Virus record (IMG/VR): IMGVR_UViG_3300042542_000793
Coordinates: 1-29,447 of that record
Length of the DNA: 29,447 bases
Strand: one strand, 5' to 3'
Origin: a virus
The notes under the pieces are model-generated. The model searched no databases. It saw nothing but the letters and a program-made list of their open reading frames with translations, and had not been told where the DNA came from. Both the position numbers and the translations under genes were made by a program. Positions within the stretch are counted from its first letter, which is position 1. Every line of letters starts with the position of its first letter. Shown here piece after piece: positions 23,869 to 29,447 of this stretch.

Positions 23869-24627
23869 TTACTTAAGATTGCCGCCGCTCTTCAGGATGT
23901 CACCACCAAACACATACGTGCCTACATGGTATAACTGAATGAACGGGTGGGCGTGTATTTTGCCACCGTGGGTGCGCCACAGTTCGCAAAAATGATAATC
24001 CTCTGACAACAGCGCCCCGCCCTCGTCGATGGATGTAGCGAAAAACTCATGGGTCAAAGGTTTGACGTATTCGCCTGTCTCTGGGTCTTTGAACGACGAT
24101 ACGCGATAGGTTGGGACATGGGGTGTAAGATGCTCAAACACTCCCCGCTTGATAAGCATGAAGCCTGTGCCGCCATGCCGCACTTCAATGCAGCCTTCCT
24201 CGTCTGTGTGCGTATCGCTATTGCCGATCATGTTGAACACGAATGCTCCTGCATGGTCCGCGAGGTCCGTCTTACCTTCAAGGGCAGCACGGTTGACGCT
24301 ATCCCAGTTCACTTCCTTCTTAGGGTAGATGCCACATACAAGGTCCTTGTCGGCCAGCAGAAGGTGCGCGATAGCCTCCCCGTCAAAACCAATGTCAGCG
24401 TCGATGAACATCAGGTAGTCATGGTCGCTCTCAAGGAATATCCGTGCCAGTTCATTACGGGCACGGGTGATGAGGCTCTCGTTCATAATCTGACACCACG
24501 CTACGTTGACACCGACTTCCCGCATCTTAGCCATGGTCATCAATAAGCCTTGCACATAGTGTCCCGTGCACATGCCACCATACATAGGGGTGGCGATCAT
24601 CAGGCTTGGACGTTTCTCTTCAGTCAT
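23869..24627 (-). CDS. GT-A fold glycosyltransferase
   Basis: A 252-residue protein. The N-terminus SLMIATPMYGGM begins the nucleotide-sugar fold, and the metal-binding DxD is at Asp76-Asp78 in YLMFIDADIGF. GGTGFMLIKRGVF (152-164) and LLSEDYHFCELWR (207-218) are the acceptor and catalytic-base regions usual in phage family-2-like transferases; HVG at 234-236 is a late metal ligand candidate. It could modify phage DNA bases, virion proteins or host surface sugars; nothing here decides which. It overlaps the small SANT-like gene by eight bases. A methyltransferase lies three genes upstream in the same operon. Confidence 0.82.
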   Translation of the reverse strand: MTEEKRPSLMIATPMYGGMCTGHYVQGLLMTMAKMREVGVNVAWCQIMNESLITRARNELARIFLESDHDYLMFIDADIGFDGEAIAHLLLADKDLVCGIYPKKEVNWDSVNRAALEGKTDLADHAGAFVFNMIGNSDTHTDEEGCIEVRHGGTGFMLIKRGVFEHLTPHVPTYRVSSFKDPETGEYVKPLTHEFFATSIDEGGALLSEDYHFCELWRTHGGKIHAHPFIQLYHVGTYVFGGDILKSGGNLK

Positions 24628-24793
24628 TTGCTTTCGCTTTCTTTAGTTTTCTATACCGGCATTCCACGGCAGCAATCGTAAGCCCCATTTGTTCTGCCAT
24701 ATATGCTGGTCTTAGGCCGTGTTGATAATAACTTAGTAATTCGGCGTCCTTCTCAGGTGTCCACTTACGTGCGCCCCGTTTTACAATTGGCAC
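24620..24793 (-). CDS. 57-residue SANT/Myb-like helix-turn-helix protein
   Basis: This gene is too short for common cut-offs. It starts at a GTG that overlaps the previous stop (TAGTG at 24791-24795), with an in-frame stop just upstream. The product has the pattern RKWTPEKDAELLSYYQHGLR, then PAYMAEQMGLTIAAVECRYR and a lysine-rich end. A leading W-TPEKD helix, a second helix and a recognition helix (TIAAVECRYRKL) are the layout of SANT/Myb-like and GcrA-like DNA-binding proteins. It overlaps the glycosyltransferase start by eight bases, so translation of both is probably coupled. It is likely a small regulator; its target is unknown. Confidence 0.72.
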   Translation of the reverse strand: MPIVKRGARKWTPEKDAELLSYYQHGLRPAYMAEQMGLTIAAVECRYRKLKKAKAND

Positions 24794-24969
24794 TACTTAC
24801 CGCCTTTGAAACGACCACGGCTATCGCGGTCCGTAAGCTTGTGCAGTTCAGCATTGAGCCGCTCGTTCTCGCGCTTGATACCTTCGGTGGATGCAAAGTT
24901 GCGTATCAACGCCACCAAATATCCGAGTACGAACAGCCCGATAAAAATAAAAGTTAGTAACCAATCCAT
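24793..24969 (-). CDS. 58-residue single-pass membrane protein with coiled coil
   Basis: A short gene with AAGGA before its ATG (inside the tail of the methyltransferase gene). Residues 3-23 are a strong membrane segment (WLLTFIFIGLFVLGYLVALI), followed by a charged heptad-like helix (STEGIKRENERLNAELHKL) and a basic glycine tail. The layout, N-terminal anchor plus cytoplasmic or periplasmic coiled coil, resembles short i-spanins, but it is far from the lysis genes and in the early/replication operon. A membrane-anchoring or superinfection role is another option. Its TAG overlaps the next gene's GTG by one base. Confidence 0.65.
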   Translation of the reverse strand: MDWLLTFIFIGLFVLGYLVALIRNFASTEGIKRENERLNAELHKLTDRDSRGRFKGGK

Positions 24970-24973
24970 GTCC

Positions 24974-25579
24974 TTATCCTTTCTTGCGTACTACTAGTTG
25001 ATAACCTACGTAGACAATCTCCACTTCCTCTGCGAACAGGTTAGTGAAGGCGTCGATGGCTGCTTTAGGGCGATGCAGGATATCCCGTGCGTTCGGTGTC
25101 CATAGGTAATCGTCAAACACCATCACCCCCTTGGGCTTGAGCAACGGCCAAGCCATACACGCATCGGTCAGCACATCAGGTGCCTTGTGGCTTCCGTCGA
25201 TGTAGATGAAGTCGAAGCTATGCTCAGACGGGTGGCTCTGGAGTTCTGCCAACTTCTTAATTGAGGTGCCCTTAAGTTGGAAGATACGGCGGCGCGGCAG
25301 CTTTTTTGTAGCTACAATTAAGTTGTGCCGGAAACGATCCTCGACTCCATCCATATCCTCTTCGCCGTGTTCCTCGCCACCTTCCCATGTGTCGATACAG
25401 CGCAGGTGGTCACCATCTTGCATCATGTTCTCAGCAATCCAGATGCTACTGCGTCCTTCAAAAGAACCGATCTCAAGGAATTGGCGGTGTCCTGCTACGC
25501 CTGATAACATAGGGGTTAGCTGGTTCCATACTTCCGGTGCCCAGTTGAACCAGTCTTTTGTAAATTGATACTCGGTCAT
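24974..25579 (-). CDS. SAM-dependent methyltransferase (Methyltransf_24-like)
   Basis: A 201-residue class I methyltransferase. SAM-binding motif I is FLEIGSFEGRSSIWIAE (34-50), with motif II acid at Asp63 in CIDTWEGG. FDFIYIDGSHKAPDVLTD (122-139) and LLKPKGVMVFDDY (146-158) are the later core strands, diagnostic of the Methyltransf_24 type. There is no target-recognition domain or DPPY/NPPY motif, so it is not a typical DNA adenine or cytosine methylase; a small molecule, sugar or protein substrate is more likely. It overlaps the winged-helix gene by four bases (ATGA). Confidence 0.85.
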   Translation of the reverse strand: MTEYQFTKDWFNWAPEVWNQLTPMLSGVAGHRQFLEIGSFEGRSSIWIAENMMQDGDHLRCIDTWEGGEEHGEEDMDGVEDRFRHNLIVATKKLPRRRIFQLKGTSIKKLAELQSHPSEHSFDFIYIDGSHKAPDVLTDACMAWPLLKPKGVMVFDDYLWTPNARDILHRPKAAIDAFTNLFAEEVEIVYVGYQLVVRKKG

Positions 25580-26046
25580 ACACTACTTTCCATTACGGCG
25601 CTGTAGTCAAAGGACTCAACGCAATCGTTGATTGTTATTAATTCATCACCGAAGCCTTCGACCTCGGCGTTATACGTATAGACTTTCTTCGGTACTTTTA
25701 TGCTATTCTGTGCAAACAGAATGCCGTTTTGGGTAGCGCGCCAGAAGCCGGAGTGCTTCTTGGTAGGGTCTTCAGTCCCATGTCGCTCTACCAACCCCCA
25801 CCAACGTAATGTCGGTAGTTGATTTGATCTTACAAGCCAGCGCGGTGCGCGTTTGGGGACATCTACCCAGTCACCGTTGCCGCTATGGTGCGCCAGCCAA
25901 ACTAATGACCGCGCCATAGTTTCATTAAGGCTACGCGGGTAAATTTTCCCCCACCTACTACAGCAGGGACAATGCCCCCCATCTGTTTCTATAGCCCCGC
26001 GCCATATGGCGCGAAGCTCCGATAAAAATGTATGTTTATCCGCCAT
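25576..26046 (-). CDS. Winged-helix-like protein with CPCC motif
   Basis: A 156-residue protein. The ATG at 26046 follows AAGGAGCAAGCT; the open frame continues upstream but lacks a better site. Residues 25-29 read HCPCC, a possible metal or redox site. Residues about 64-127 have a winged-helix pattern (PKRAPRWLVRSNQLPTLRWW, GLVERHG, then GFWRATQNGILFAQN). The sequence RATQNGILFA is the usual 'wing' of MarR-like phage proteins. The N-terminus may be an independent helix bundle. It shares an 11-base overlap with the sigma-like HTH gene and ends on the start of the methyltransferase gene. Regulation of phage or host genes is plausible. Confidence 0.65.
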   Translation of the reverse strand: MADKHTFLSELRAIWRGAIETDGGHCPCCSRWGKIYPRSLNETMARSLVWLAHHSGNGDWVDVPKRAPRWLVRSNQLPTLRWWGLVERHGTEDPTKKHSGFWRATQNGILFAQNSIKVPKKVYTYNAEVEGFGDELITINDCVESFDYSAVMESSV

Positions 26047-26254
26047 AGCTTGCTCCTTCTCTCTGCTTACGTGCCTCATCAATACGGGCTTGCTGTGCTG
26101 CTCGGCGGTCTTCCCTAGCTACAACCTGCCGAACCCGTTCTGGTGTGACACCATACTTTCGCCCTAAGGCTGCGAACGTGGCTCCCTGTTCATTATGCTC
26201 ATGCCGTATAACAAGGTCTCGCTCAGCGTTAACCCTAACTCCCTTAAGCGCCAT
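26036..26254 (-). CDS. Small sigma-70 region-4-like helix-turn-helix protein
   Basis: A 72-residue protein. The ATG at 26254 follows GGGAGCAAGCT; the frame is open further upstream to 26278 but without a ribosome site. Residues about 25-48 read ATFAALGRKYGVTPERVRQV, the helix-turn-helix signature of sigma factor region 4 (the 'GVTxERVRQ' recognition helix that reads -35 boxes). The rest is a charged helix. No region 2 is present, so it is not a full sigma factor; it may bind DNA alone or contact host RNA polymerase as an anti-sigma or co-activator. It ends REGASYGG, residues encoded by the next gene's ribosome site and start. Confidence 0.72.
   Translation of the reverse strand: MALKGVRVNAERDLVIRHEHNEQGATFAALGRKYGVTPERVRQVVAREDRRAAQQARIDEARKQREGASYGG
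26041..26056. repeat. 16-base repeat, copy 1 (gene-junction cassette)
   Basis: On the minus strand the sequence is GGAGCAAGCTATGGCG. It is the ribosome site plus start codon of the 25576-26046 gene and also encodes the C-terminal GASYG of the upstream gene. An exact second copy is at 26249-26264, 208 bases away. Confidence 0.9.
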
Positions 26255-28061
26255 AGCTTGCTCCCATCTTGCTCTCACAGTTTAACGGCAGTGCCGTTGC
26301 CCACTTGGGGCGTATACGCATACAGGCTTCGACAAACTGCCGCGCCTCTTCCGCTTTCTCAGTAGGGGCAATCACCCCCACAGCGTCATGGACAGTCATC
26401 ACCACGCGCAGGCGTCGTGCTACCATCAGCATCTGCTCCCCGATTATGATACGGGCCAACGCTTGACAGATGTTTTCGACAGCCTTCCCTCCGTATATGC
26501 GCGTAGGAAGAACAGACCTGCCCTTCTTCTGGTCGTAGACCATCTCGGACTTACCCTCGTGCATTATATAGCGCAGGTTCGGGTACTTGAGGCTCAACCC
26601 ATTAGGCAGCTTGATACCGTCCGCTCCGCACACCGTCAGTACACCATCCAGACCTACCGGTGCTGTCTGGTTGTTGGCCATAGCGTCCAGCGCATCACCC
26701 GTCTGCCGCCACAGAAGCGGGATCATAGGATAAGTCTCTCTGTATACGCTAATAATACGTTTGCACTCTTCTAGCTCCATGTTGACACCAAAGGTCAGAA
26801 GTTGCGCTTGGAACTTGGCAGCGCCCATCCCGTAGCCACAGCCCAAGATGGTGGTCTTACCCACGAACCGCTGCGGGTCTGTTACCTCATCGACAGGCAC
26901 ACCATAGATGGAGCTTGCCATAATCTTATACACATCCTCACCTTGGTCAAACGCATCAACAAGGTCTTGCTCCCCAGCCAGCCATGCCAAAGTCCGTGCT
27001 TCAATCTGGCTGCTATCGCAGTCGATAAAGGTGTAGCCCTCTGGTGCAAGCATCGCCTTCTTCAATGGTGACTTGCGCGGTAGGTTCTGAAGGTTGACCT
27101 TATCGTCACCGCCCCAGCGTCCAGTATGTGCAGCATAATAGCGTAAGGGGACGGGTAGTGTCCCGCGATCAGCAATCTTAATGAACCGTTCGGTGCGTGT
27201 CTCTTCCAGCGTAGACTTAACGCCCAGCCGCGCAGCGACGATGGCTTGCACCACAGGGTTCTTGTGTTCCAGTAGCGCCTTAAACTCTTCGTCGGTCTTG
27301 GCGAAAGCAAAGGTCTCTTTGCCTGTAGCGGGACTAATCTTCATCGGCGGCTCAACGCCCAGACTACGCAGGGTCTCAGCCAACTGCGGGTTGGACATCA
27401 GGTTGTCCTTGGTGATGAGCGCCTTACCTAGCAACTGGCTCTTCATGTGCTGCACTCTAGCCAAGTGTTCCTCTAGGGCTTGCTTGTTTATGGTCAGCAC
27501 AGGCTCGGTGAACATACGTATCGTCAGGTCGATCAACCGAAACTCAACCGCTGGGAAGTCCACAGCAATACGTTGGAACAAGTCGTAGGTCAGGTCTGCA
27601 TCGTTGCAACAGTATGTGCCATAGCGGGACATCTCTTCTGGTGTGAAGTCCAGCCGCTGTTTACCCAGCGCATTGATTACTTCTGTGCCCTTGACACCTA
27701 GCTCGTATCGTTCGGCTGCTTTGGCTAGGCTATTGCCAGCATCAGGCCCGTCGATAGCTCTAAGCATGGAGAGCGTGTCCACAATCCGCTTAGGCCGGAT
27801 GTCAAACTGCCAGTTAAGGATAGCCATATCGAACACAGCGTTGTGCGCCAGCGCGATAGCGTTGTCCCAATCGAATTGGTCGAGAAACATCTTGGTCGCG
27901 GCCTTCGGGCCGGAGAAAAACTTAGCTTCCCCGGAGTCAACCTTTACTGATACGCCAATAACCTCAAACTCGGAGTCACGGATATACTCCTCCGTTGTCA
28001 TCTTGGAGAGGCTAAACTTCTGGCTATAGAAGGTCTCGAAGTCGATTGTGATGACGTTCAT
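26244..28061 (-). CDS. Family A DNA polymerase with 3'-5' exonuclease
   Basis: A 605-residue protein from the ATG at 28061, chosen because it overlaps the preceding stop (ATGA). Exonuclease motifs: Asp7/Glu9 in TIDFETF, Asp78 in AHNAVFD, and NDADLTY at 153-159. Polymerase motifs: YYAAHTGRW (308-316), motif A with Asp349 in CDSSQIEAR, motif B RFVGKTTILGCGYGMG with Arg398, Lys402 and Tyr410, and motif C VHDAV with Asp559. Counting from Lys402 (E. coli Lys758), the residue equivalent to Phe762 is Leu406. Motif C has Ala560 in place of the usual Glu. It is somewhat short for the family and has no 5' nuclease or thioredoxin loop that I can see. It is the main replicative polymerase here. Confidence 0.95.
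   Translation of the reverse strand: MNVITIDFETFYSQKFSLSKMTTEEYIRDSEFEVIGVSVKVDSGEAKFFSGPKAATKMFLDQFDWDNAIALAHNAVFDMAILNWQFDIRPKRIVDTLSMLRAIDGPDAGNSLAKAAERYELGVKGTEVINALGKQRLDFTPEEMSRYGTYCCNDADLTYDLFQRIAVDFPAVEFRLIDLTIRMFTEPVLTINKQALEEHLARVQHMKSQLLGKALITKDNLMSNPQLAETLRSLGVEPPMKISPATGKETFAFAKTDEEFKALLEHKNPVVQAIVAARLGVKSTLEETRTERFIKIADRGTLPVPLRYYAAHTGRWGGDDKVNLQNLPRKSPLKKAMLAPEGYTFIDCDSSQIEARTLAWLAGEQDLVDAFDQGEDVYKIMASSIYGVPVDEVTDPQRFVGKTTILGCGYGMGAAKFQAQLLTFGVNMELEECKRIISVYRETYPMIPLLWRQTGDALDAMANNQTAPVGLDGVLTVCGADGIKLPNGLSLKYPNLRYIMHEGKSEMVYDQKKGRSVLPTRIYGGKAVENICQALARIIIGEQMLMVARRLRVVMTVHDAVGVIAPTEKAEEARQFVEACMRIRPKWATALPLNCESKMGASYGA
26249..26264. repeat. 16-base repeat, copy 2 (gene-junction cassette)
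   Basis: An exact copy of 26041-26056 in the same orientation. Here it starts the sigma-like HTH gene and encodes the last residues, GASYGA, of the DNA polymerase. Confidence 0.9.
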
Positions 28062-28186
28062 TCCCACCAATCCTCTTCCATCTCTTTGCGCTCTTGCTCG
28101 GTTATCTTCGGTGCGGTTACAATGAGGTAGGTGGCTAAGGCTACCACTCCCAAGAGTACAAAGAATAAGGGTGTGTCGTTAGTCAT
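28058..28186 (-). CDS. 42-residue single-pass membrane protein
   Basis: A very short gene locked between two others: its ATG overlaps the upstream stop (TGATG at 28184-28188) and its TGA overlaps the polymerase ATG (ATGA at 28058-28061). Residues 6-25 are a membrane helix (PLFFVLLGVVALATYLIVTA), followed by a charged tail, KITEQERKEMEEDWWE. A role at the membrane near replication, in superinfection exclusion or in host takeover is possible. No family is recognised. Confidence 0.65.
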   Translation of the reverse strand: MTNDTPLFFVLLGVVALATYLIVTAPKITEQERKEMEEDWWE

Positions 28187-29421
28187 CACGCCACCTTCTT
28201 ACGGGATTTGCTTGGTTTCGGCAGGGAGTAGGGGGTTGAGTAATACTGCCTGATGAGGTCCACGGATTTTTCAATAGATACAAAACCTCGCGGAGCGTCT
28301 TGTCCATCAAACTCAAAAGTCTCGACGGACGCATCGTAAAAGTCTTGGTGGTGGAAGCCCAGCCCACTAACTTCTATCCCATACCCCATCCACGAGAACG
28401 AGCGCTCTCCTCGGTAATGCTCACGCACATAGCTTGTACGTCCATCGGTATCACGGGTGAAATCACCTACATAATGGAGGATACGCTTACGCTTCCCGTC
28501 CGTAGCAGAACCCGTCACACGTTTAGCGAAGAACCGCTTACCATCTCGCCGGTCAATCGTCCACGACGCTGCCATATCAGATTTATTCGCACGAACTAAG
28601 ATAGCCTCTGACGGACGCTGGGCGGACAAACATATATTACATAGGGTAGTGGCAATCTCGTCTGTTGTCTGCACTTCCATACCTAATTTTTTCTGTTCGG
28701 TGACCATCTCTCTAAGGAAGAATGGAGTTATCGTCTTGCGGTGAACCACATTAGTATTACCCCTGCGGTGCTTGAAACCTTTGTTACTGTTATGTCGTAT
28801 CACCTGCTGAACTAACTTATTTTCGTTCACAACAGACATTTTATGGTTCTCGTCATAATGTACGAAAAAGCTCTCCGCGAAAGAACCAAGGTCATGGTTG
28901 TACACGATCACTACACGGTAACAAATTCCTACAGGCAAGTGGCAGTAACCGCCCTCCCGTCCTACGTATGTCATGCCACCTTTGAGCCGCATCATATATA
29001 TGATCGACGCACTGTAAGTGTCTTCCTTTTTTTGGTATTGGTCGCTCTTCTTGAAGAAGATACAACGCATCATGGGCGGATTATCCAAAACTTTTGGTAG
29101 AAGCGTGTTATGCCGAAACCCTGAATTTTCGGGTACTACAACACCGCCAAGCTTAGCCATAATAGAGTATGTGGCAGGGTCGTATTTCCGTAACGCCTTG
29201 AGGTCGTCGAAATATCCCGGCAGGTAGTCCAACATATCATGTATGGATACAGCGTTGGCTAAGCCATCCACCGTCAGGTTTTCTTCATCCTTGCTTGAAA
29301 TGGTTCTGGGCTTCACCACTAGCTCGGCGGTGTGCATAATCTTTTGAGGACGCAGCCGCTGCCACAAAGCCCTGATTGTTTGGAAGATACGCGTATTGCG
29401 TAGGTCAGTAATTTTTATCAT
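28186..29421 (-). CDS. Unrecognised 411-residue protein
   Basis: The ATG at 29421 has AAGGAG eight bases upstream; a GTG at 29430 overlaps that site and is unlikely. The protein is mixed alpha/beta, Arg/Lys/His-rich and has no membrane segment. Visible features: a basic N-terminus (IRALWQRLRPQKIMHTAELV), a beta-rich middle with GGMTYVGREGGYCHLPVG, a CNIC pair near residue 265, a basic stretch (GKRFFAKRVTGSATDGKRKR) and a lysine-rich end (PKPSKSRKKVA). The basic patches suggest nucleic-acid contact. I do not recognise a family or a catalytic motif. It is the first complete gene seen in the leftward operon. Confidence 0.7.
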   Translation of the reverse strand: MIKITDLRNTRIFQTIRALWQRLRPQKIMHTAELVVKPRTISSKDEENLTVDGLANAVSIHDMLDYLPGYFDDLKALRKYDPATYSIMAKLGGVVVPENSGFRHNTLLPKVLDNPPMMRCIFFKKSDQYQKKEDTYSASIIYMMRLKGGMTYVGREGGYCHLPVGICYRVVIVYNHDLGSFAESFFVHYDENHKMSVVNENKLVQQVIRHNSNKGFKHRRGNTNVVHRKTITPFFLREMVTEQKKLGMEVQTTDEIATTLCNICLSAQRPSEAILVRANKSDMAASWTIDRRDGKRFFAKRVTGSATDGKRKRILHYVGDFTRDTDGRTSYVREHYRGERSFSWMGYGIEVSGLGFHHQDFYDASVETFEFDGQDAPRGFVSIEKSVDLIRQYYSTPYSLPKPSKSRKKVA

Positions 29422-29447
29422 GCTCCCCACTCCTTATCGACTATGAC
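29418..29447 (-). CDS. 3' end of a further upstream minus-strand gene (partial)
   Basis: One minus-strand frame enters from the window edge and ends in a TGA that overlaps the ATG of the 411-residue gene (ATGA). The visible tail reads VIVDKEWGA. The overlap style matches neighbouring junctions, but nine codons alone are weak evidence. Confidence 0.35.
   Translation of the reverse strand, partial: VIVDKEWGA

Noticed and set aside
24974-25579. DNA methyltransferase
   Set aside because: No DPPY/NPPY or cytosine-methylase PC motif and no target-recognition domain; matches the small-substrate Methyltransf_24 pattern.
26036-26254. Full sigma factor
   Set aside because: Only a region-4-like helix-turn-helix is present; no region 2 or 3 in 72 residues.
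1-29447. Integrase, excisionase or attachment site indicating a prophage
   Set aside because: No recombinase motif, tRNA gene or flanking direct repeats were found in the window.

Overview
The window is part of a tailed double-stranded DNA phage genome (Caudoviricetes). The gene content suggests a short-tailed, podovirus-like particle: several internal-virion-type proteins, a DNA-stabilisation/tail-hub-like protein, fibre-like proteins, and no tape-measure or contractile-sheath genes. A lipobox lipoprotein, a GH19 endolysin and a virion transglycosylase point to a Gram-negative host. I cannot name the host. Several families look like those common in aquatic metagenomic phages. Portal, capsid and terminase genes are not present, so the genome continues outside the window.

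Layout. (1) 1-1936, plus strand: the tail end of an upstream gene, then a lysis-like cassette (lipoprotein, two related two-helix membrane proteins, a 56-residue membrane protein too short for ordinary ORF cut-offs, GH19 endolysin, small membrane protein). (2) 1945-7152, plus strand: adhesion and tail-type proteins, including a protein made almost entirely of glycine-rich repeats, a fibre with a conserved N-terminus, a polyproline/C-terminal-domain protein, a 639-residue structural protein and a jelly-roll-like protein. (3) 7171-15724, plus strand: four large low-complexity or membrane-interacting proteins of internal virion/ejection type, one with a transglycosylase domain and the last 1403 residues long. 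(4) 15725-15986: a convergent junction with a terminator serving the minus strand. (5) 15987-29447, minus strand, read from right to left: orphan 411-residue protein, 42-residue membrane protein, family A DNA polymerase, sigma-region-4-like HTH protein, winged-helix protein, methyltransferase, two small genes under 60 residues, glycosyltransferase, HTH-DUF6378 protein, RecB-like nuclease, HNH-like basic protein, SNF2 helicase, small protein, then (behind a recognisable promoter) a Gam/Gp157-like protein, an SSB-like protein, a Cro-like HTH protein and a PrimPol-helicase.

How the genes fit together. The minus-strand block encodes a nearly complete replisome (polymerase with exonuclease, primase-helicase, SNF2 translocase, putative SSB, RecB-like nuclease) but no RNA polymerase, so transcription must use the host enzyme. 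Five small DNA-binding proteins in this block are candidate regulators. Genes are packed with TAATG, TGATG, TAGTG and ATGA overlaps, and a recurrent AAGGAGCAAAC/G ribosome-binding cassette marks many junctions. The overlaps were used here to choose starts and to find short genes.

The most interesting points are: a leucine at the polymerase position equivalent to E. coli Pol I residue 762; a promoter with a perfect palindrome in its spacer; a 16-bp exact repeat that is simultaneously a C-terminal coding region and the next gene's initiation site; an inverted copy of the primase initiation cassette at the convergent junction; and a stranded glycine-rich repeat unit at 7102-7152. No tRNA, rRNA, CRISPR array, integrase or insertion sequence was seen.
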